This document shows, piece after piece, positions 1 to 9,172 of a stretch of 64,000 nt of DNA. Source of the DNA: Rhodospirillales bacterium. Lineage in GTDB: Bacteria > Pseudomonadota > Alphaproteobacteria > Rhodospirillales > Casp-alpha2. Each line of letters begins with the position of its first letter. Position 1 is the stretch's first letter. A program made the translations under genes and the position numbers. The notes beneath the pieces are model-generated. The model ran no database searches. It was not told the origin of the DNA and was given only the letters and a program-made list of their open reading frames with translations. The stretch covers positions 199,352 through 263,351 of the forward strand of contig JAEPMA010000006.1 in the NCBI GenBank assembly GCA_017644185.1, read 5' to 3'.

Positions 1-696
1 ATCTTCGCTGCGAAAAAATGGCTGGATCGCCCCTTGCTGATCCGTTTGGGCGGATTGTTCGCATTGGGTGGATTGCAGGGACTGATTGGTTGGTGGATGG
101 TCAAGAGCGGCCTCGTCGATCATCCGGATGTCAGTCAGTACCGTTTGGCCGTGCATCTGATGATGGCCTTTTTGATACTTGGTGTGGGCTTGTGGTTCGC
201 GCTCGACTTGCTCCGAACGGAGCGGTCGCCCGTATCGACAGGATTTTACCGCATCTCCACGCTGACCATGGGGCTTGTCTTTCTCACCGCGTTTACCGGC
301 GCGTTGGTGGCTGGTCTGAATGCCGGGCTGATCTACAACACGTTTCCGTTGATGATGGGTGAGTTCTATCCGAGCGAGGGGTTCCAGCTGACTCCTTGGT
401 ATCTCAACTTTTTCGAAGATATTCCCACGGTTCAATTCGATCACCGATGGTTGGCGATAACGACCTTCGTCTTTGTCGTACTGACGTGGATCCAGGGGCG
501 CGCGGCCGCGTCCCACGTGCGCATGCGGGCAAACTGCCTTCTGGCGGCGGGAATTCTTCAGGTCGCGCTCGGGATATCGACACTTCTTTTGATGGTGCCC
601 ATTCCGCTTGCGGCTGCGCATCAGGCAGGCGCGGTCCTGTTATTCGCGTCGTCGGTTTGGTTGCGGCACGGATTACGGCACAATTCCGGCGGATAA
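1..696 (+). CDS. ctaA: Heme A synthase CtaA/COX15, C-terminal part (5' end outside window)
   Basis: Open at the left edge, reading frame 1, about 231 residues visible. CtaA is an inner-membrane enzyme that oxidises the C8 methyl of heme O to make heme A for aa3-type cytochrome oxidases. Seen: successive hydrophobic segments (GLFALGGLQGLIGWWMV, LMMAFLILGVGLWFALDLL, LVFLTAFTGALVAGLNAG), the family signature LNAGLIYNTFPLM, and conserved heme-ligand type histidines in FDHRWLAI and AAHQAGAVLL. The alphaproteobacterial (COX15-like) type is suggested by GQ..GWWMVKSGL. The N-terminal helices are missing only because of the window edge. The stop is followed by about 97 bp before the next gene. Confidence 0.93.
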   Translation: MFAAKKWLDRPLLIRLGGLFALGGLQGLIGWWMVKSGLVDHPDVSQYRLAVHLMMAFLILGVGLWFALDLLRTERSPVSTGFYRISTLTMGLVFLTAFTGALVAGLNAGLIYNTFPLMMGEFYPSEGFQLTPWYLNFFEDIPTVQFDHRWLAITTFVFVVLTWIQGRAAASHVRMRANCLLAAGILQVALGISTLLLMVPIPLAAAHQAGAVLLFASSVWLRHGLRHNSGG

Positions 697-793
697 TATC
701 GCAATAGTTACTTGCCATTCGGGGCAAGCCCGACCCACAATCTGCCTGACTTTTGCCATATTAAGAACCGATAACGAGTCAGGGAGAGCGGGG

Positions 794-1726
794 ATGAGCG
801 ATAAAAAATACAGACTGGTGACGCGAAGCGATTTTGACGGCCTGGTGTGCGCCGTTCTGTTGAAAGATTTGGGCATTATCGATGATATTAAGTTCGTCCA
901 CCCCAAGGACATGCAGGATGGCACGATCCTGATCTCGGACAGCGATATTACAACCAACCTCCCATATGTCGAAGGTGTGCACCTCGCGTTCGATCACCAT
1001 TTGAGCGAGACCATCCGCGTTGGTGACAAGCCAGATAACCACATCATCGACCCCGATGCCCCTTCCGCGGCGCGTGTCGTTTACGACTACTATGGCGGGA
1101 AAGAAAAATTCCCGAATATTGCCGAAGATATGATGGTCGCCGTCGACAAAGGTGATGCCGCGCAATTTTCCGAAGCAGAGATTCTGAAGCCCGCCGGTTG
1201 GGACCTTTTGAATATGCTGATGGACAGCCGCACGGGTCTCGGCCGGTTCCGTGAATTCCGCGTTTCCAATTATCAGTTGATGATGCAATTGATCGATTAT
1301 TGCCGCGATCACTCGGTCGACGAGATCGTGGCGCTGCCGGATGTGAAGGAACGCGTCGACCTCTATTTCGAGCACGAGGACAAGTTCAAGGACCAGATCA
1401 AGCGTTGCTCCACCGTGCATGGGAACCTCGTCGTCCTCGACCTGCGCGAGGAAGAAACGATCTACGCCGGTAACCGTTTTATGATTTATGCGCTGTTCCC
1501 CGAGTGCAATATTTCGATCCACGTGCTTTGGGGGCTGAATAAGCTCAACACCGTGCTGGCGACGGGCAAGTCCATCACCAACCGCACTTCCAAGACCAAT
1601 GTTGGTGAGTTGATGCTCAAGTATGGCGGTGGCGGTCACGAAAACGCCGGTACCTGCCAGGTCGAAAACGACGATGCTGCACGGGTGTTGGGTGAACTGA
1701 TCGAGCAGATTAACAAGGACGGCTAA
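794..1726 (+). CDS. DHH/DHHA1 family phosphoesterase (exopolyphosphatase/oligoribonuclease-like)
   Basis: 310 residues. DHH-DHHA1 proteins are Mn-dependent phosphoesterases acting on polyphosphate, short oligonucleotides or cyclic dinucleotide products. Seen: motif I-like RSDFDGLVCAVLL near the N-terminus, ISDSDI (motif II region), the DHH motif in LAFDHHLSE around residue 74, and the C-terminal glycine-rich DHHA1 motif YGGGGHENAGTC. An open frame extends upstream to 608, but the ATG at 794 has a good Shine-Dalgarno (AGGGAGAGCGGGG) and begins the conserved sequence, so it was chosen. The next gene starts 1 bp after the stop, so the two are probably co-transcribed. The exact substrate cannot be read from sequence; alphaproteobacterial members are often labelled exopolyphosphatase. 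Confidence 0.85.
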   Translation: MSDKKYRLVTRSDFDGLVCAVLLKDLGIIDDIKFVHPKDMQDGTILISDSDITTNLPYVEGVHLAFDHHLSETIRVGDKPDNHIIDPDAPSAARVVYDYYGGKEKFPNIAEDMMVAVDKGDAAQFSEAEILKPAGWDLLNMLMDSRTGLGRFREFRVSNYQLMMQLIDYCRDHSVDEIVALPDVKERVDLYFEHEDKFKDQIKRCSTVHGNLVVLDLREEETIYAGNRFMIYALFPECNISIHVLWGLNKLNTVLATGKSITNRTSKTNVGELMLKYGGGGHENAGTCQVENDDAARVLGELIEQINKDG

Positions 1727-1727
1727 A

Positions 1728-3257
1728 TTGGCGTCACGCATACCCAACGTGAAAGCGACCAGCCTCGGCCCGCGGCGAATGCCGCAAGTGCTGATGGGGT
1801 TGGCCGTGGGTGTGCTTCTGGCATCCGTGATCACGGCGTGTGTGTCGAACGATTCCGCTATCGGCCGTGTCGTCATGGCGATGAACGAGGAGACCAGCCA
1901 TCTCCCCGAGACGACTCGCCAGCAACTCGACCGCTTCAAGGAAGTCTACGACACCTATGTCGAGGATGCGTCGGACCGCGAGCGCCTGGACTATTTCAAC
2001 TTCGCCTATCGCCGCGTGCGGGCCAATTATGTTTACGAAGTCGACGATACAAAGCTGATTAACGAGGCGATCGCCGGCGTCAAGGAACAGAAGGCAAAGC
2101 CCGGCACCATGGCACCCGAGAAAGTCGTCGAGGACGCGCTGCACCGGATGCTCAAGGGGCTGGATCCGCATTCCAGCTACCTGAACGCGGAGGAATTCCG
2201 CGATAGCTTTGCCAGTACCAAAGGCGAGTTCGGTGGTCTTGGTATTCAGATCACGATGGAAGAAGATCTGGTTAAGGTTATTTCACCGATCGAGGATACG
2301 CCGGCGGAGAGGGCCGGCATTCAGGCCGGAGATTTGATCACGCATTGCGACGGGATTCCGATCAAGGGGAAGAGCCTTCGCGAAGCCGTGCGTTTGATGC
2401 GGGGTAAGCCGGGCGATCCGTTGGTCGTCACAATACGCCGTAAGGGTGTCGAGGATTTCGATGTTCGGATCGTCCGTGACATTATCGAAGTCAAATCGGT
2501 GCGCCATCGTATTGAAGGTGATGTCGGCTATATCCGCATCACGCGCTTCAACGAAAAGACCAAGGAAGGCATTATCACCGCGCTCGACGAAATCCGCAGT
2601 AAGGCTGGGGCCGGGCTCAAGGGTGTGGTTGTCGATCTTCGCAACAATCCGGGTGGGCTCCTCAGCCAATCCGTTATCGTCGCCGATGCATTCCTCGACG
2701 ACGGCAAGATTGTCTCCATCAAGGGGCGGAACGGCCGTGACGAGCGGGCGTTCTTTGCTGATCCAGGCGATGAGATTGCCGGTATCCCGATGGTGGTACT
2801 TGTCAACCAGGGATCCGCGTCGGCGTCGGAGATCGTCGCCAGCGCCTTACAGTACCACGGCCGTGCGGTGATCATGGGCCGCCGGACGTTTGGCAAGGGG
2901 TCTGTGCAGACCATAATGCCGATGCCGCTTGAGGGGGCGCTTCGCCTGACCACGGCGCTTTACTATTCGCCAGCCAATCAGACGATTCAGGCGGTGGGCG
3001 TGTCACCCGACATCAACCTTTATGAAGAGGGCGATGCGGAGCATCCGGTCCCGGAATCAACACGCGAAGCGGACCTGCCGGGCGCGATCCCGGCGCAGGA
3101 ACATGACGCGGCCCGCAAACGACCACGGATCGCCGAAGCGAAGTGTCCTGAGATCGGCGAGGAAAAAGACAAGATGCTTGGCTGCGCGATAGAATACCTT
3201 CACGCCGCCAACCAGGAAGCATTCCTGAGGCGTTTCTTCGGTGCGGGGCAGAGCTGA
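1728..3257 (+). CDS. S41 family C-terminal processing peptidase (CtpA/Prc type)
   Basis: 509 residues from a TTG start. An AAGGA box eight bases upstream, inside the previous gene's end, supports TTG over the internal ATG at 1779. These serine proteases trim or degrade periplasmic proteins at the C-terminus. Seen: an N-terminal hydrophobic stretch (MGLAVGVLLASVITAC) ending in a lipobox-like ITAC, so a lipoprotein or membrane anchor is likely; a PDZ domain (about residues 155-245, GEFGGLGIQI ... DLITHCDGIPI); and the S41 core with GSASASEI (nucleophile Ser) and RTFGKGSVQT (general-base Lys). The family is usually 400-450 residues; the extra C-terminal 60 residues carry a cysteine pair. Immediately follows the DHH gene. 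Its terminus converges on the LysR gene 4 bp away. Confidence 0.9.
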   Translation: MASRIPNVKATSLGPRRMPQVLMGLAVGVLLASVITACVSNDSAIGRVVMAMNEETSHLPETTRQQLDRFKEVYDTYVEDASDRERLDYFNFAYRRVRANYVYEVDDTKLINEAIAGVKEQKAKPGTMAPEKVVEDALHRMLKGLDPHSSYLNAEEFRDSFASTKGEFGGLGIQITMEEDLVKVISPIEDTPAERAGIQAGDLITHCDGIPIKGKSLREAVRLMRGKPGDPLVVTIRRKGVEDFDVRIVRDIIEVKSVRHRIEGDVGYIRITRFNEKTKEGIITALDEIRSKAGAGLKGVVVDLRNNPGGLLSQSVIVADAFLDDGKIVSIKGRNGRDERAFFADPGDEIAGIPMVVLVNQGSASASEIVASALQYHGRAVIMGRRTFGKGSVQTIMPMPLEGALRLTTALYYSPANQTIQAVGVSPDINLYEEGDAEHPVPESTREADLPGAIPAQEHDAARKRPRIAEAKCPEIGEEKDKMLGCAIEYLHAANQEAFLRRFFGAGQS

Positions 3258-3261
3258 CCGT

Positions 3262-4149
3262 TCAAGCGGCCAGTTTGTTGGCGAGAATCATTTCCACGAA
3301 TGCGCGTCTGGCTGCGCTGGGTACACGGTCGCGATGCCTGACCATATGATAGCTTCGTAACGGTACGTCGCTGCTGATCGTGCGCAGCGTCCCATTCTCC
3401 AGCGAACTTGCGATAACGTGACGCGAAATCAAGGTCGCGCCGGCCCCGGCTTCGACGGCTTCTCGAACGGCCTCATTGCTGGGCAGTTCCAAGATGATGT
3501 TCAAGTCCTGCCAAGCAACGCCGGCTTTCAAAGCGACATTTTCGAGGACTTCACGCGTACCGGAACCAGGTTCCCGCACGACTAATGGGATTTTCTTCAA
3601 CGCGCTAGCATCGGCACTTGTGATGTCGTGCCGTTGGGAAGACGCGACCATTACCAACTGATCTGAATCGACCTCGTCCAACACGAGTTGCGGTGCGCGG
3701 GTGGTCCCTTCGACGAAGCCGATATCGGCCGCACCGGTCGCGACGGCATTCTCCACGTCGCGGGTATTCGAAATGGTGAGGTTCAGCAATACGCCCGGAA
3801 ACTGCTCATGAAACGTCGCAAGTCGTCTTGGAAGCCAATAGTTGGCAATCGTCTGACTGGCGGCGATTTCCAGATGTCCAATGGTCAGACCACCCAGTTC
3901 CCTCAGCATGCGCTCCGCTGCAGCGGTCCGGTCCAGGACGGCGCGTGCCTCACTGACAAACAGTTCACCTGCTTCGGACACCCGGATCGATCTGCCGACC
4001 CGGTCGAACAATTTGACCTCGTATTGGTTCTCCAACGCGGCGATGGCAGCGGATACGGCGGATTGTGTCAGCCCAAGCGTCTCTGCAGCGCGGGTCACAT
4101 GGCCAATTTCCGCGACCGCGATAAAGATGCGAAGTTGCGTTAGAGTCAT
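3262..4149 (-). CDS. LysR-type regulator, CysL/YeiE-like, divergent from the sulfite dehydrogenase operon
   Basis: 295 residues, ATG at 4149. N-terminal winged helix-turn-helix (MTLTQLRIFIAVAEIGHVTRAAETL, then LTQSAVSAAIAALE) followed by a LysR substrate-binding domain. The effector-domain text ISNTRDVENAVATGAADIGFVEG and PLVVREPGSGTREVLE is typical of the CysL/YeiE branch, whose characterised members respond to sulfur or sulfite status. Location supports this: it is transcribed away from a SoeABC-like sulfite-oxidising operon, with about 300 bp between them that holds repeated AT-rich motifs. LysR regulators usually control the divergent neighbour, so it is inferred to activate soeABC in response to sulfite or a related signal. 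The effector is not determinable here. Confidence 0.85.
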   Translation of the reverse strand: MTLTQLRIFIAVAEIGHVTRAAETLGLTQSAVSAAIAALENQYEVKLFDRVGRSIRVSEAGELFVSEARAVLDRTAAAERMLRELGGLTIGHLEIAASQTIANYWLPRRLATFHEQFPGVLLNLTISNTRDVENAVATGAADIGFVEGTTRAPQLVLDEVDSDQLVMVASSQRHDITSADASALKKIPLVVREPGSGTREVLENVALKAGVAWQDLNIILELPSNEAVREAVEAGAGATLISRHVIASSLENGTLRTISSDVPLRSYHMVRHRDRVPSAARRAFVEMILANKLAA

Positions 4150-4155
4150 GCCTAT

Positions 4156-4212
4156 TCAATAAATTAAATTGATCAATATGACAATAATTACTCATTAGAC
4201 TAATCAATATGA
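4156..4212. promoter_or_regulatory. Candidate LysR operator: inverted repeat plus direct repeats upstream of lysR/soeA
   Basis: Just upstream of the LysR start the sequence contains TCAAT-N7-ATTGA (4156-4172), overlapping the palindrome ATTGATCAAT (4168-4177). The 10-mer ATCAATATGA occurs twice in direct orientation at 4172-4181 and 4203-4212, 31 bp apart, about three helical turns. AT-rich dyads of this kind near the regulator start are typical LysR autoregulatory/activation sites. The assignment is by position and symmetry only. Confidence 0.5.
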
Positions 4213-4455
4213 ATTTGGCACAAGACGGGTTCAAATAACTGACATATTGCGTCCGAGTTACTGGGAAATCAGCATGTTCGGGATTGAATTGAATACGGCC
4301 GGTGCCAAGGTCGGCAGGCATCTGTTTACGGTTGTCCGGCAATGGTTCTCGTTTAACAGATCTTATCAACCGAGCAGATCGTACATGCGCGGGGCAGGGC
4401 CTGCATGCCAGGCGGCGTCTCGGAAGGGCGATAGTCCGGAAATCGGTAACATTTC
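4213..4455 (+). other. Leader/intergenic DNA upstream of the molybdoenzyme operon, no gene recognised
   Basis: About 240 bp between the putative operator and the soeA start. A 70-codon frame at 4247-4459 overlaps the soeA start and looks like a chance frame. The stretch contains GC-rich inverted segments (for example around 4385-4425), so a structured leader is possible. I could not match it to the molybdenum-cofactor riboswitch by eye. Confidence 0.3.
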
Positions 4456-7329
4456 ATGACGGCAAAAGATAACCAGGTGAACACGTCGCCCGAAGTCGCG
4501 GACGAGGTGAAAACCACTACGTGCTATATGTGTGCGTGTCGTTGCGGCATCAAAGTACACCTGAAGAATGGTCAGATTCGCTATATCCAGGGCAATCGAG
4601 ATCATCCCGTGAACCGTGGTGTGCTCTGCGCCAAGGGCTCGGCTGGGATCATGACGCAGCATTCCCCGGCAAAGCTGACCAAACCCCTGAAACGGGTCGG
4701 TCCGCGCGGTTCCGGCGAGTTCGAGGAAATCGAATGGGACGAAGCGCTGGAAATCGCCACGGGCTGGCTCGGGCGTATTCGTGAAACCGATCCGAAGAAG
4801 CTTGCGTTCTTCACCGGCCGCGACCAGTCGCAATCGCTGACCGGATGGTGGGCGAGTCAGTTCGGTACGCCGAACCACGCTGCACACGGTGGGTTTTGTT
4901 CCGTCAATATGGCGGCGGCAGGATTGTATTCGATCGGGGGGTCGTTCTGGGAATTCGGGGAGCCGGACTGGGACCGTGCGAAATACTTCGTGATGTTCGG
5001 TGTTGCCGAGGATCACGATTCGAACCCCATCAAGACCGGCCTCGGGAAGTTGAAGACCCGCGGGGCCAAATTCGTTTCCGTCAACCCGGTACGGACGGGG
5101 TATTCGGCAATTGCGGACGAATGGCTCGGCATCAAGCCGGGCACGGACGGTTTGTTCGTGATGTCGCTGATTCACGAGCTCTTGAGAACCGGCAATGTCG
5201 ATGAGCAATATCTCGCGACGTATACCAATGCGTCCTGGCTTGTTGTTCAGAATCCTGGCAGCGCCGATGACGGCTTGTTCGCCCGCGACGAAGACGGCAA
5301 TCCGCTGATCTGGGACGGCGAAAAGAAGGCCGCTGTCTCCGCGATGGACATTACTGCACAGCCGGTGCTCGCCGGCAACATCACGCTGGAAGACGGTCGT
5401 TCCACAATTCCCGCGTTTCAGTTGATGGCGGCGCGTTATCTGGACGCCAAGTACGCACCCGAAGCGGTTGCGGATCAGACCGGCATTCCCGCCAAAACGA
5501 TCAAGCGTATCGCCGCCGAGATCGCGCATGTTGCGTTCAAGGAAACCATCGAAATCAACACCCCCTGGACCGACGCTTACGGCCGCAAGCATGAGAAATT
5601 CATCGGACGCCCGGTGGCGATGCATGCGATGAGGGGGATTTCGGCGCACTCCAACGGCTTCCACACCTGCCGCGCGATCCACTTGCTGCAGACGCTGATC
5701 GGTAGTGTCGACTGTCCGGGCGGGTTCAGGAATAAGCCGCCATTTCCGAAAGCAGTTCCGCCTGCGCTGAAGCCCGCGGGGAAACCCGGAAGCGTTCACG
5801 CGGGCCAGCCGCTCGGCGGGCCGCCGCTCGGCTTCCCGACCGGTCCTGAAGACCTGATCGTCGATAGTGAGGGGAAACCAGGGCGCATCGACAAGGCGTT
5901 CTCGTGGGAATTCCCTCTGTCCGCGCACGGCCTGATGCACATGGTCATCACCAATGCGTGGAAGGGTGATCCGTATCCGATCGATACGTTGTTCATGTTC
6001 ATGGCGAACATGAGTTGGAACTCGTCGATGAATACGTCCGGTACGATCAAGATGCTGACCGACGTCGACGAACAAACCGGCGAATACAAGATTCCACGGG
6101 TCATCTATTCCGATGCCTATTATTCGGAAATGATCCCGTATTCGGATCTTGTGCTGCCCGATACCACGTATCTGGAGCGCTGGGACTGCATATCGTTGCT
6201 CGACCGGCCGATCTGCGAGGCGGATGCGGCGCAGGACGCGATCCGCCAGCCGATCATTCAGCCGGACCGCGATGTGCGTCCGTTCCAGACCGTTCTGCTC
6301 GACCTTGGCGCTCGTCTCAAGTTGCCGGGTATGACCGATGATGACGGCAAGCCCAAATACCCAGGCGGTTATGCCGATTACATTGTAAATCATGAACGTG
6401 GCCCCGGTATTGGCCCGTTGGCCGGCTGGCGCGGCGAGAATGGCGATAAGCACGGGAAGGGTGGGGTTAATCCCAACCAGTTGGAGCGTTATATCGAGAA
6501 CGGCTGCTTCTGGTCGCATCACTTCGACGACGATCAGAAGTTCTACAAGTTCGCGAACAAGTCATATCTCGAATGGGCCAAGAGTGTCGGGTTTATTGGG
6601 AGCTCTGATCCGATCGTCTTGCAGGTCTATTCAGAGGTCATGCAGAAGTTTCGGAATGCCGCACGCGGTCACGGCGAGATCCAGCCACCCGAACGCGAGC
6701 GTGCGCGGATTGACGCTTATTTCGATCCCATGCCGATCTGGTATCCGCCGTTCGAGCATTCGATGATCGACACCGAGCAGTTCCCCATGCACGCGCTGAC
6801 GCAACGGCCGATGCAGATGTATCACTCGTGGGGCTCTCAGAATGCATGGCTTCGCCAGATTACCGGCTCGAACAAGCTGTATATGAATGCTGAAACGGCG
6901 GCAGGCATGGAGATCGCCGACGGCGATTGGGCCTGGGTTGAAAGTTATCATGGTCGTATCCGTGTGCAGGTCGCATTGATGGACGGGGTCGAAGGGTCGA
7001 CCGTATGGACGTGGAATGCTATCGGCAAGCGATCGGGGGCGTGGAACCTGGATGCGAACGCGGGTGAGGCGAAGAAGGGGTTCCTTCTGAATCACGTGAT
7101 CTCGGAACTGCTGCCGCCACGCGGCGATGGTTACCGGTATGCCAATGCTGACCCGGTGACCGGGCAGGCGGCGTGGTATGACTTGCGGGTGCGTGTCCGT
7201 AAGGCGGACCCGGCGGAAGATGCCGAGAGTTTCCCGCAATTCGATCCGACGAAGAAGCCCGCGGGCATCGGTCCCGTGCCGGCCAAGCTCAGTTATGGCG
7301 CCGGATTCCGGAAGGGGCAGTCGTCATGA
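4456..7329 (+). CDS. soeA: Molybdopterin oxidoreductase catalytic subunit, SoeA-like sulfite dehydrogenase
   Basis: 957 residues. A DMSO-reductase-family bis-MGD enzyme with an N-terminal [4Fe-4S] cluster: Cys23, Cys26, Cys30 and Cys58 in CYMCACRCG and GVLCAKGSAG. There is no twin-arginine signal before the cluster, so the enzyme is predicted to face the cytoplasm. That fits SoeABC, which oxidises cytoplasmic sulfite to sulfate and passes electrons to the quinone pool, rather than periplasmic SorAB. Length, the CxxCxxxC spacing and the following 4Fe-4S ferredoxin and DmsC-type anchor genes match SoeABC. The start ATG has only a weak Shine-Dalgarno. It overlaps soeB by four bases (ATGA), implying translational coupling. 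Alternatives are polysulfide/thiosulfate reductase or an uncharacterised DMSO-reductase relative; the CysL-like neighbour favours sulfite. Confidence 0.75.
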   Translation: MTAKDNQVNTSPEVADEVKTTTCYMCACRCGIKVHLKNGQIRYIQGNRDHPVNRGVLCAKGSAGIMTQHSPAKLTKPLKRVGPRGSGEFEEIEWDEALEIATGWLGRIRETDPKKLAFFTGRDQSQSLTGWWASQFGTPNHAAHGGFCSVNMAAAGLYSIGGSFWEFGEPDWDRAKYFVMFGVAEDHDSNPIKTGLGKLKTRGAKFVSVNPVRTGYSAIADEWLGIKPGTDGLFVMSLIHELLRTGNVDEQYLATYTNASWLVVQNPGSADDGLFARDEDGNPLIWDGEKKAAVSAMDITAQPVLAGNITLEDGRSTIPAFQLMAARYLDAKYAPEAVADQTGIPAKTIKRIAAEIAHVAFKETIEINTPWTDAYGRKHEKFIGRPVAMHAMRGISAHSNGFHTCRAIHLLQTLIGSVDCPGGFRNKPPFPKAVPPALKPAGKPGSVHAGQPLGGPPLGFPTGPEDLIVDSEGKPGRIDKAFSWEFPLSAHGLMHMVITNAWKGDPYPIDTLFMFMANMSWNSSMNTSGTIKMLTDVDEQTGEYKIPRVIYSDAYYSEMIPYSDLVLPDTTYLERWDCISLLDRPICEADAAQDAIRQPIIQPDRDVRPFQTVLLDLGARLKLPGMTDDDGKPKYPGGYADYIVNHERGPGIGPLAGWRGENGDKHGKGGVNPNQLERYIENGCFWSHHFDDDQKFYKFANKSYLEWAKSVGFIGSSDPIVLQVYSEVMQKFRNAARGHGEIQPPERERARIDAYFDPMPIWYPPFEHSMIDTEQFPMHALTQRPMQMYHSWGSQNAWLRQITGSNKLYMNAETAAGMEIADGDWAWVESYHGRIRVQVALMDGVEGSTVWTWNAIGKRSGAWNLDANAGEAKKGFLLNHVISELLPPRGDGYRYANADPVTGQAAWYDLRVRVRKADPAEDAESFPQFDPTKKPAGIGPVPAKLSYGAGFRKGQSS

Positions 7330-8072
7330 CGACACTTCCCAGTTCGACACAAAAGAAGCTCGGTCTCGTCATCGACCTGGACATCTGCGTCGGTTGCCAC
7401 GCATGCGCCGTCAACTGCAAGGAATGGAATACCGGCGGCCATGCGGCACCGCTGACGGATAAGGATCCCTACGGGCCGAAGCCCATTGGCGTGTGGTTCA
7501 ACCGGATCCATACCTTCGAAGCAAGCGCCGGCGATGGCGAACCGTCCCGGACGGTGCATTTCCCGAAATCCTGCCTGCATTGCGAAGAAGCCGCTTGCGT
7601 CACCGTTTGTCCAACGGGGGCCAGCTTCAAGCGGGATGAAGACGGGATTGTCCTGGTCAATGAAGACAAGTGTATCGGTTGTAAGCTGTGCAGCTGGGCT
7701 TGTCCTTATGGCGCGCGCGAATACGACGCCGACGAGGGCGTGATGAAGAAGTGCACGCTTTGCATCGACCGGATTTACAACGAGAACATGGAAGAAGTGG
7801 ACCGTGTCCCGGCTTGCGTATCGACGTGCCCTGCGGGTGCCCGGCACTATGGGGATCTTGGTGACCCGAATTCCGATGTTTCTAAGTTGGTGGCCGAGCG
7901 ACAGGGTTTCGACCTGATGGCGGAAATGGGCTACAAACCCACCAACAAATACCTGCCGCCGCGTCCACGCCGCAACGACGCCGACAAATCGGGTATGCCG
8001 AGCGAATTGCCGGTGACCCCGGGGGCGGACAACCCGATCCTGCGTTGGATCGACAAAGCGCTGTCGAGGTAA
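7326..8072 (+). CDS. soeB: Four-cluster ferredoxin subunit, SoeB-like
   Basis: 248 residues. Electron-transfer subunit of the molybdoenzyme. Four cysteine groups are visible: CVGCHACAVNC (Cys21-31), CLHCEEAACVTVCPTGA, CIGCKLCSWACPYGA and CTLCIDRI...ACVSTCPAGA, as in DmsB/PsrB/SoeB proteins binding four [4Fe-4S] clusters. No signal peptide is seen, consistent with a cytoplasmic complex. The ATG overlaps the soeA stop, and soeC follows four bases after its stop. The C-terminal 50 residues (PPRPRRNDADKS...) lie beyond the cluster domain and probably contact the membrane anchor. Expected to relay electrons from SoeA to SoeC. Confidence 0.82.
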   Translation: MTTLPSSTQKKLGLVIDLDICVGCHACAVNCKEWNTGGHAAPLTDKDPYGPKPIGVWFNRIHTFEASAGDGEPSRTVHFPKSCLHCEEAACVTVCPTGASFKRDEDGIVLVNEDKCIGCKLCSWACPYGAREYDADEGVMKKCTLCIDRIYNENMEEVDRVPACVSTCPAGARHYGDLGDPNSDVSKLVAERQGFDLMAEMGYKPTNKYLPPRPRRNDADKSGMPSELPVTPGADNPILRWIDKALSR

Positions 8073-8076
8073 GCCG

Positions 8077-9021
8077 ATGCATCCCGCGTTCTCCGTTATC
8101 TTTTTCACGACCGCGTCAGGCGCCGGATACGGTGTCTTGGTCATTCTTTCCATTCTGGCGTCCTGGCAGATGGTCCCGCTCGACCGTACACTCGGGATCG
8201 CCGGTTTGGGGCTTGCGTTCGTGCTGGTAACCGCCGGCCTTTTATCGTCGACGTTTCATCTGGGCCATCCGGAGCGTGCCTGGCGTGCGTTCACACAATG
8301 GCGCTCGAGTTGGCTCTCGCGCGAGGGGGTGATGTCGGTGCTGACGTATGGGCCGTGGCTGGGGGTTGCGTATTTCTGGATCATTCAGGGCGAGATGCCG
8401 GGTGTAGCCGGTGCTTTGGCAGGCCTTGCCGCAGCCTTGGCGATCGCCACGGTTTATTGTACGGCGATGATCTATTGCAGCCTGAAGACAGTGCATCAGT
8501 GGTGCAACAAGTGGACGGTGCCGGTGTATCTCATACTGGCGCTGACGACCGGGTCCGTGTGGGTGGCGGCTTTAATGTCGGTAACAATCGGACTCGAGCA
8601 GCCCTATCTCGCGTTTGCGATTATCTGTACGCTGATTGCGTGGCGGGTGAAGCGATCATACTGGCAGTTCATCGATACGACGCAGCATCCCTCGACACCG
8701 AAATCCGCGACGGGGCTCGCGGGGGAAAAGGTCCGTCTTTTGGAGGGGCCGCATACGGAAGAAAATTACCTCCTGCAGGAAATGGGCTACAAAGTCGGTC
8801 GCAAACATGCCGCTAAACTCCGCAATTTCGTGCATATGCTCGCCTTTATCGCGCCGCTGGTATTGCTATTGGCGGCATACTTCCTGAACACGGAAGGCAT
8901 CGCCTTTTCGTGCTTCGTCGCGGCGATCAGCATGAGCGTGGGGGTGGTGATCGAAAGATGGTTGTTTTTCGCCGAAGCCCGGCACGTGGTCACGCTTTAC
9001 TATGGGGCGGAATCGGCCTGA
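8077..9021 (+). CDS. soeC: DmsC-type membrane anchor subunit, SoeC-like
   Basis: 314 residues with about eight hydrophobic segments. The DmsC-family motif STFHLGHPERAWRAFTQWRSSWLSREG is clear. It anchors the molybdoenzyme/ferredoxin pair to the inner membrane and passes electrons to quinone. A cytoplasmic loop (around residues 205-245, KSATGLAGEKVRLLEGPHTEENYLLQ) separates the last membrane helices. Third and last gene of the operon, four bases after soeB. A small dyad, not a canonical terminator, follows the stop. NrfD-type anchors are longer, so DmsC is the better match. Confidence 0.82.
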   Translation: MHPAFSVIFFTTASGAGYGVLVILSILASWQMVPLDRTLGIAGLGLAFVLVTAGLLSSTFHLGHPERAWRAFTQWRSSWLSREGVMSVLTYGPWLGVAYFWIIQGEMPGVAGALAGLAAALAIATVYCTAMIYCSLKTVHQWCNKWTVPVYLILALTTGSVWVAALMSVTIGLEQPYLAFAIICTLIAWRVKRSYWQFIDTTQHPSTPKSATGLAGEKVRLLEGPHTEENYLLQEMGYKVGRKHAAKLRNFVHMLAFIAPLVLLLAAYFLNTEGIAFSCFVAAISMSVGVVIERWLFFAEARHVVTLYYGAESA

Positions 9022-9024
9022 CTT

Positions 9025-9044
9025 AAGATCAAAATCGTGATCTT
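9025..9044 (+). other. Short dyad after the soe operon
   Basis: AAGATCA-N6-TGATCTT, a perfect 7-bp inverted repeat beginning four bases after the soeC stop. It is not followed by a T tract, so it may be a weak terminator, an RNA-stabilising hairpin or a protein site in the 151-bp gap before the giant adhesin gene. Confidence 0.35.
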
Positions 9045-9172
9045 GATGCCCGGGAATGTTGACCGGAACCTCGGTTTCTGCGCATAAGTGACGTCTGAAA
9101 AAGAACAATAATAAAGATATTCAACCGCATTGAACGACGAAAAAGCGTTATCGTTCATAAGGTTGCACAAAA

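Noticed and set aside
4247..4459. A 70-codon plus-strand frame just before soeA.
   Set aside because: No Shine-Dalgarno or family match, overlaps the soeA start; treated as leader DNA.
4366..6522. A 718-codon minus-strand frame opposite soeA.
   Set aside because: Shadow of a clear molybdoenzyme gene; product has no recognisable domain.
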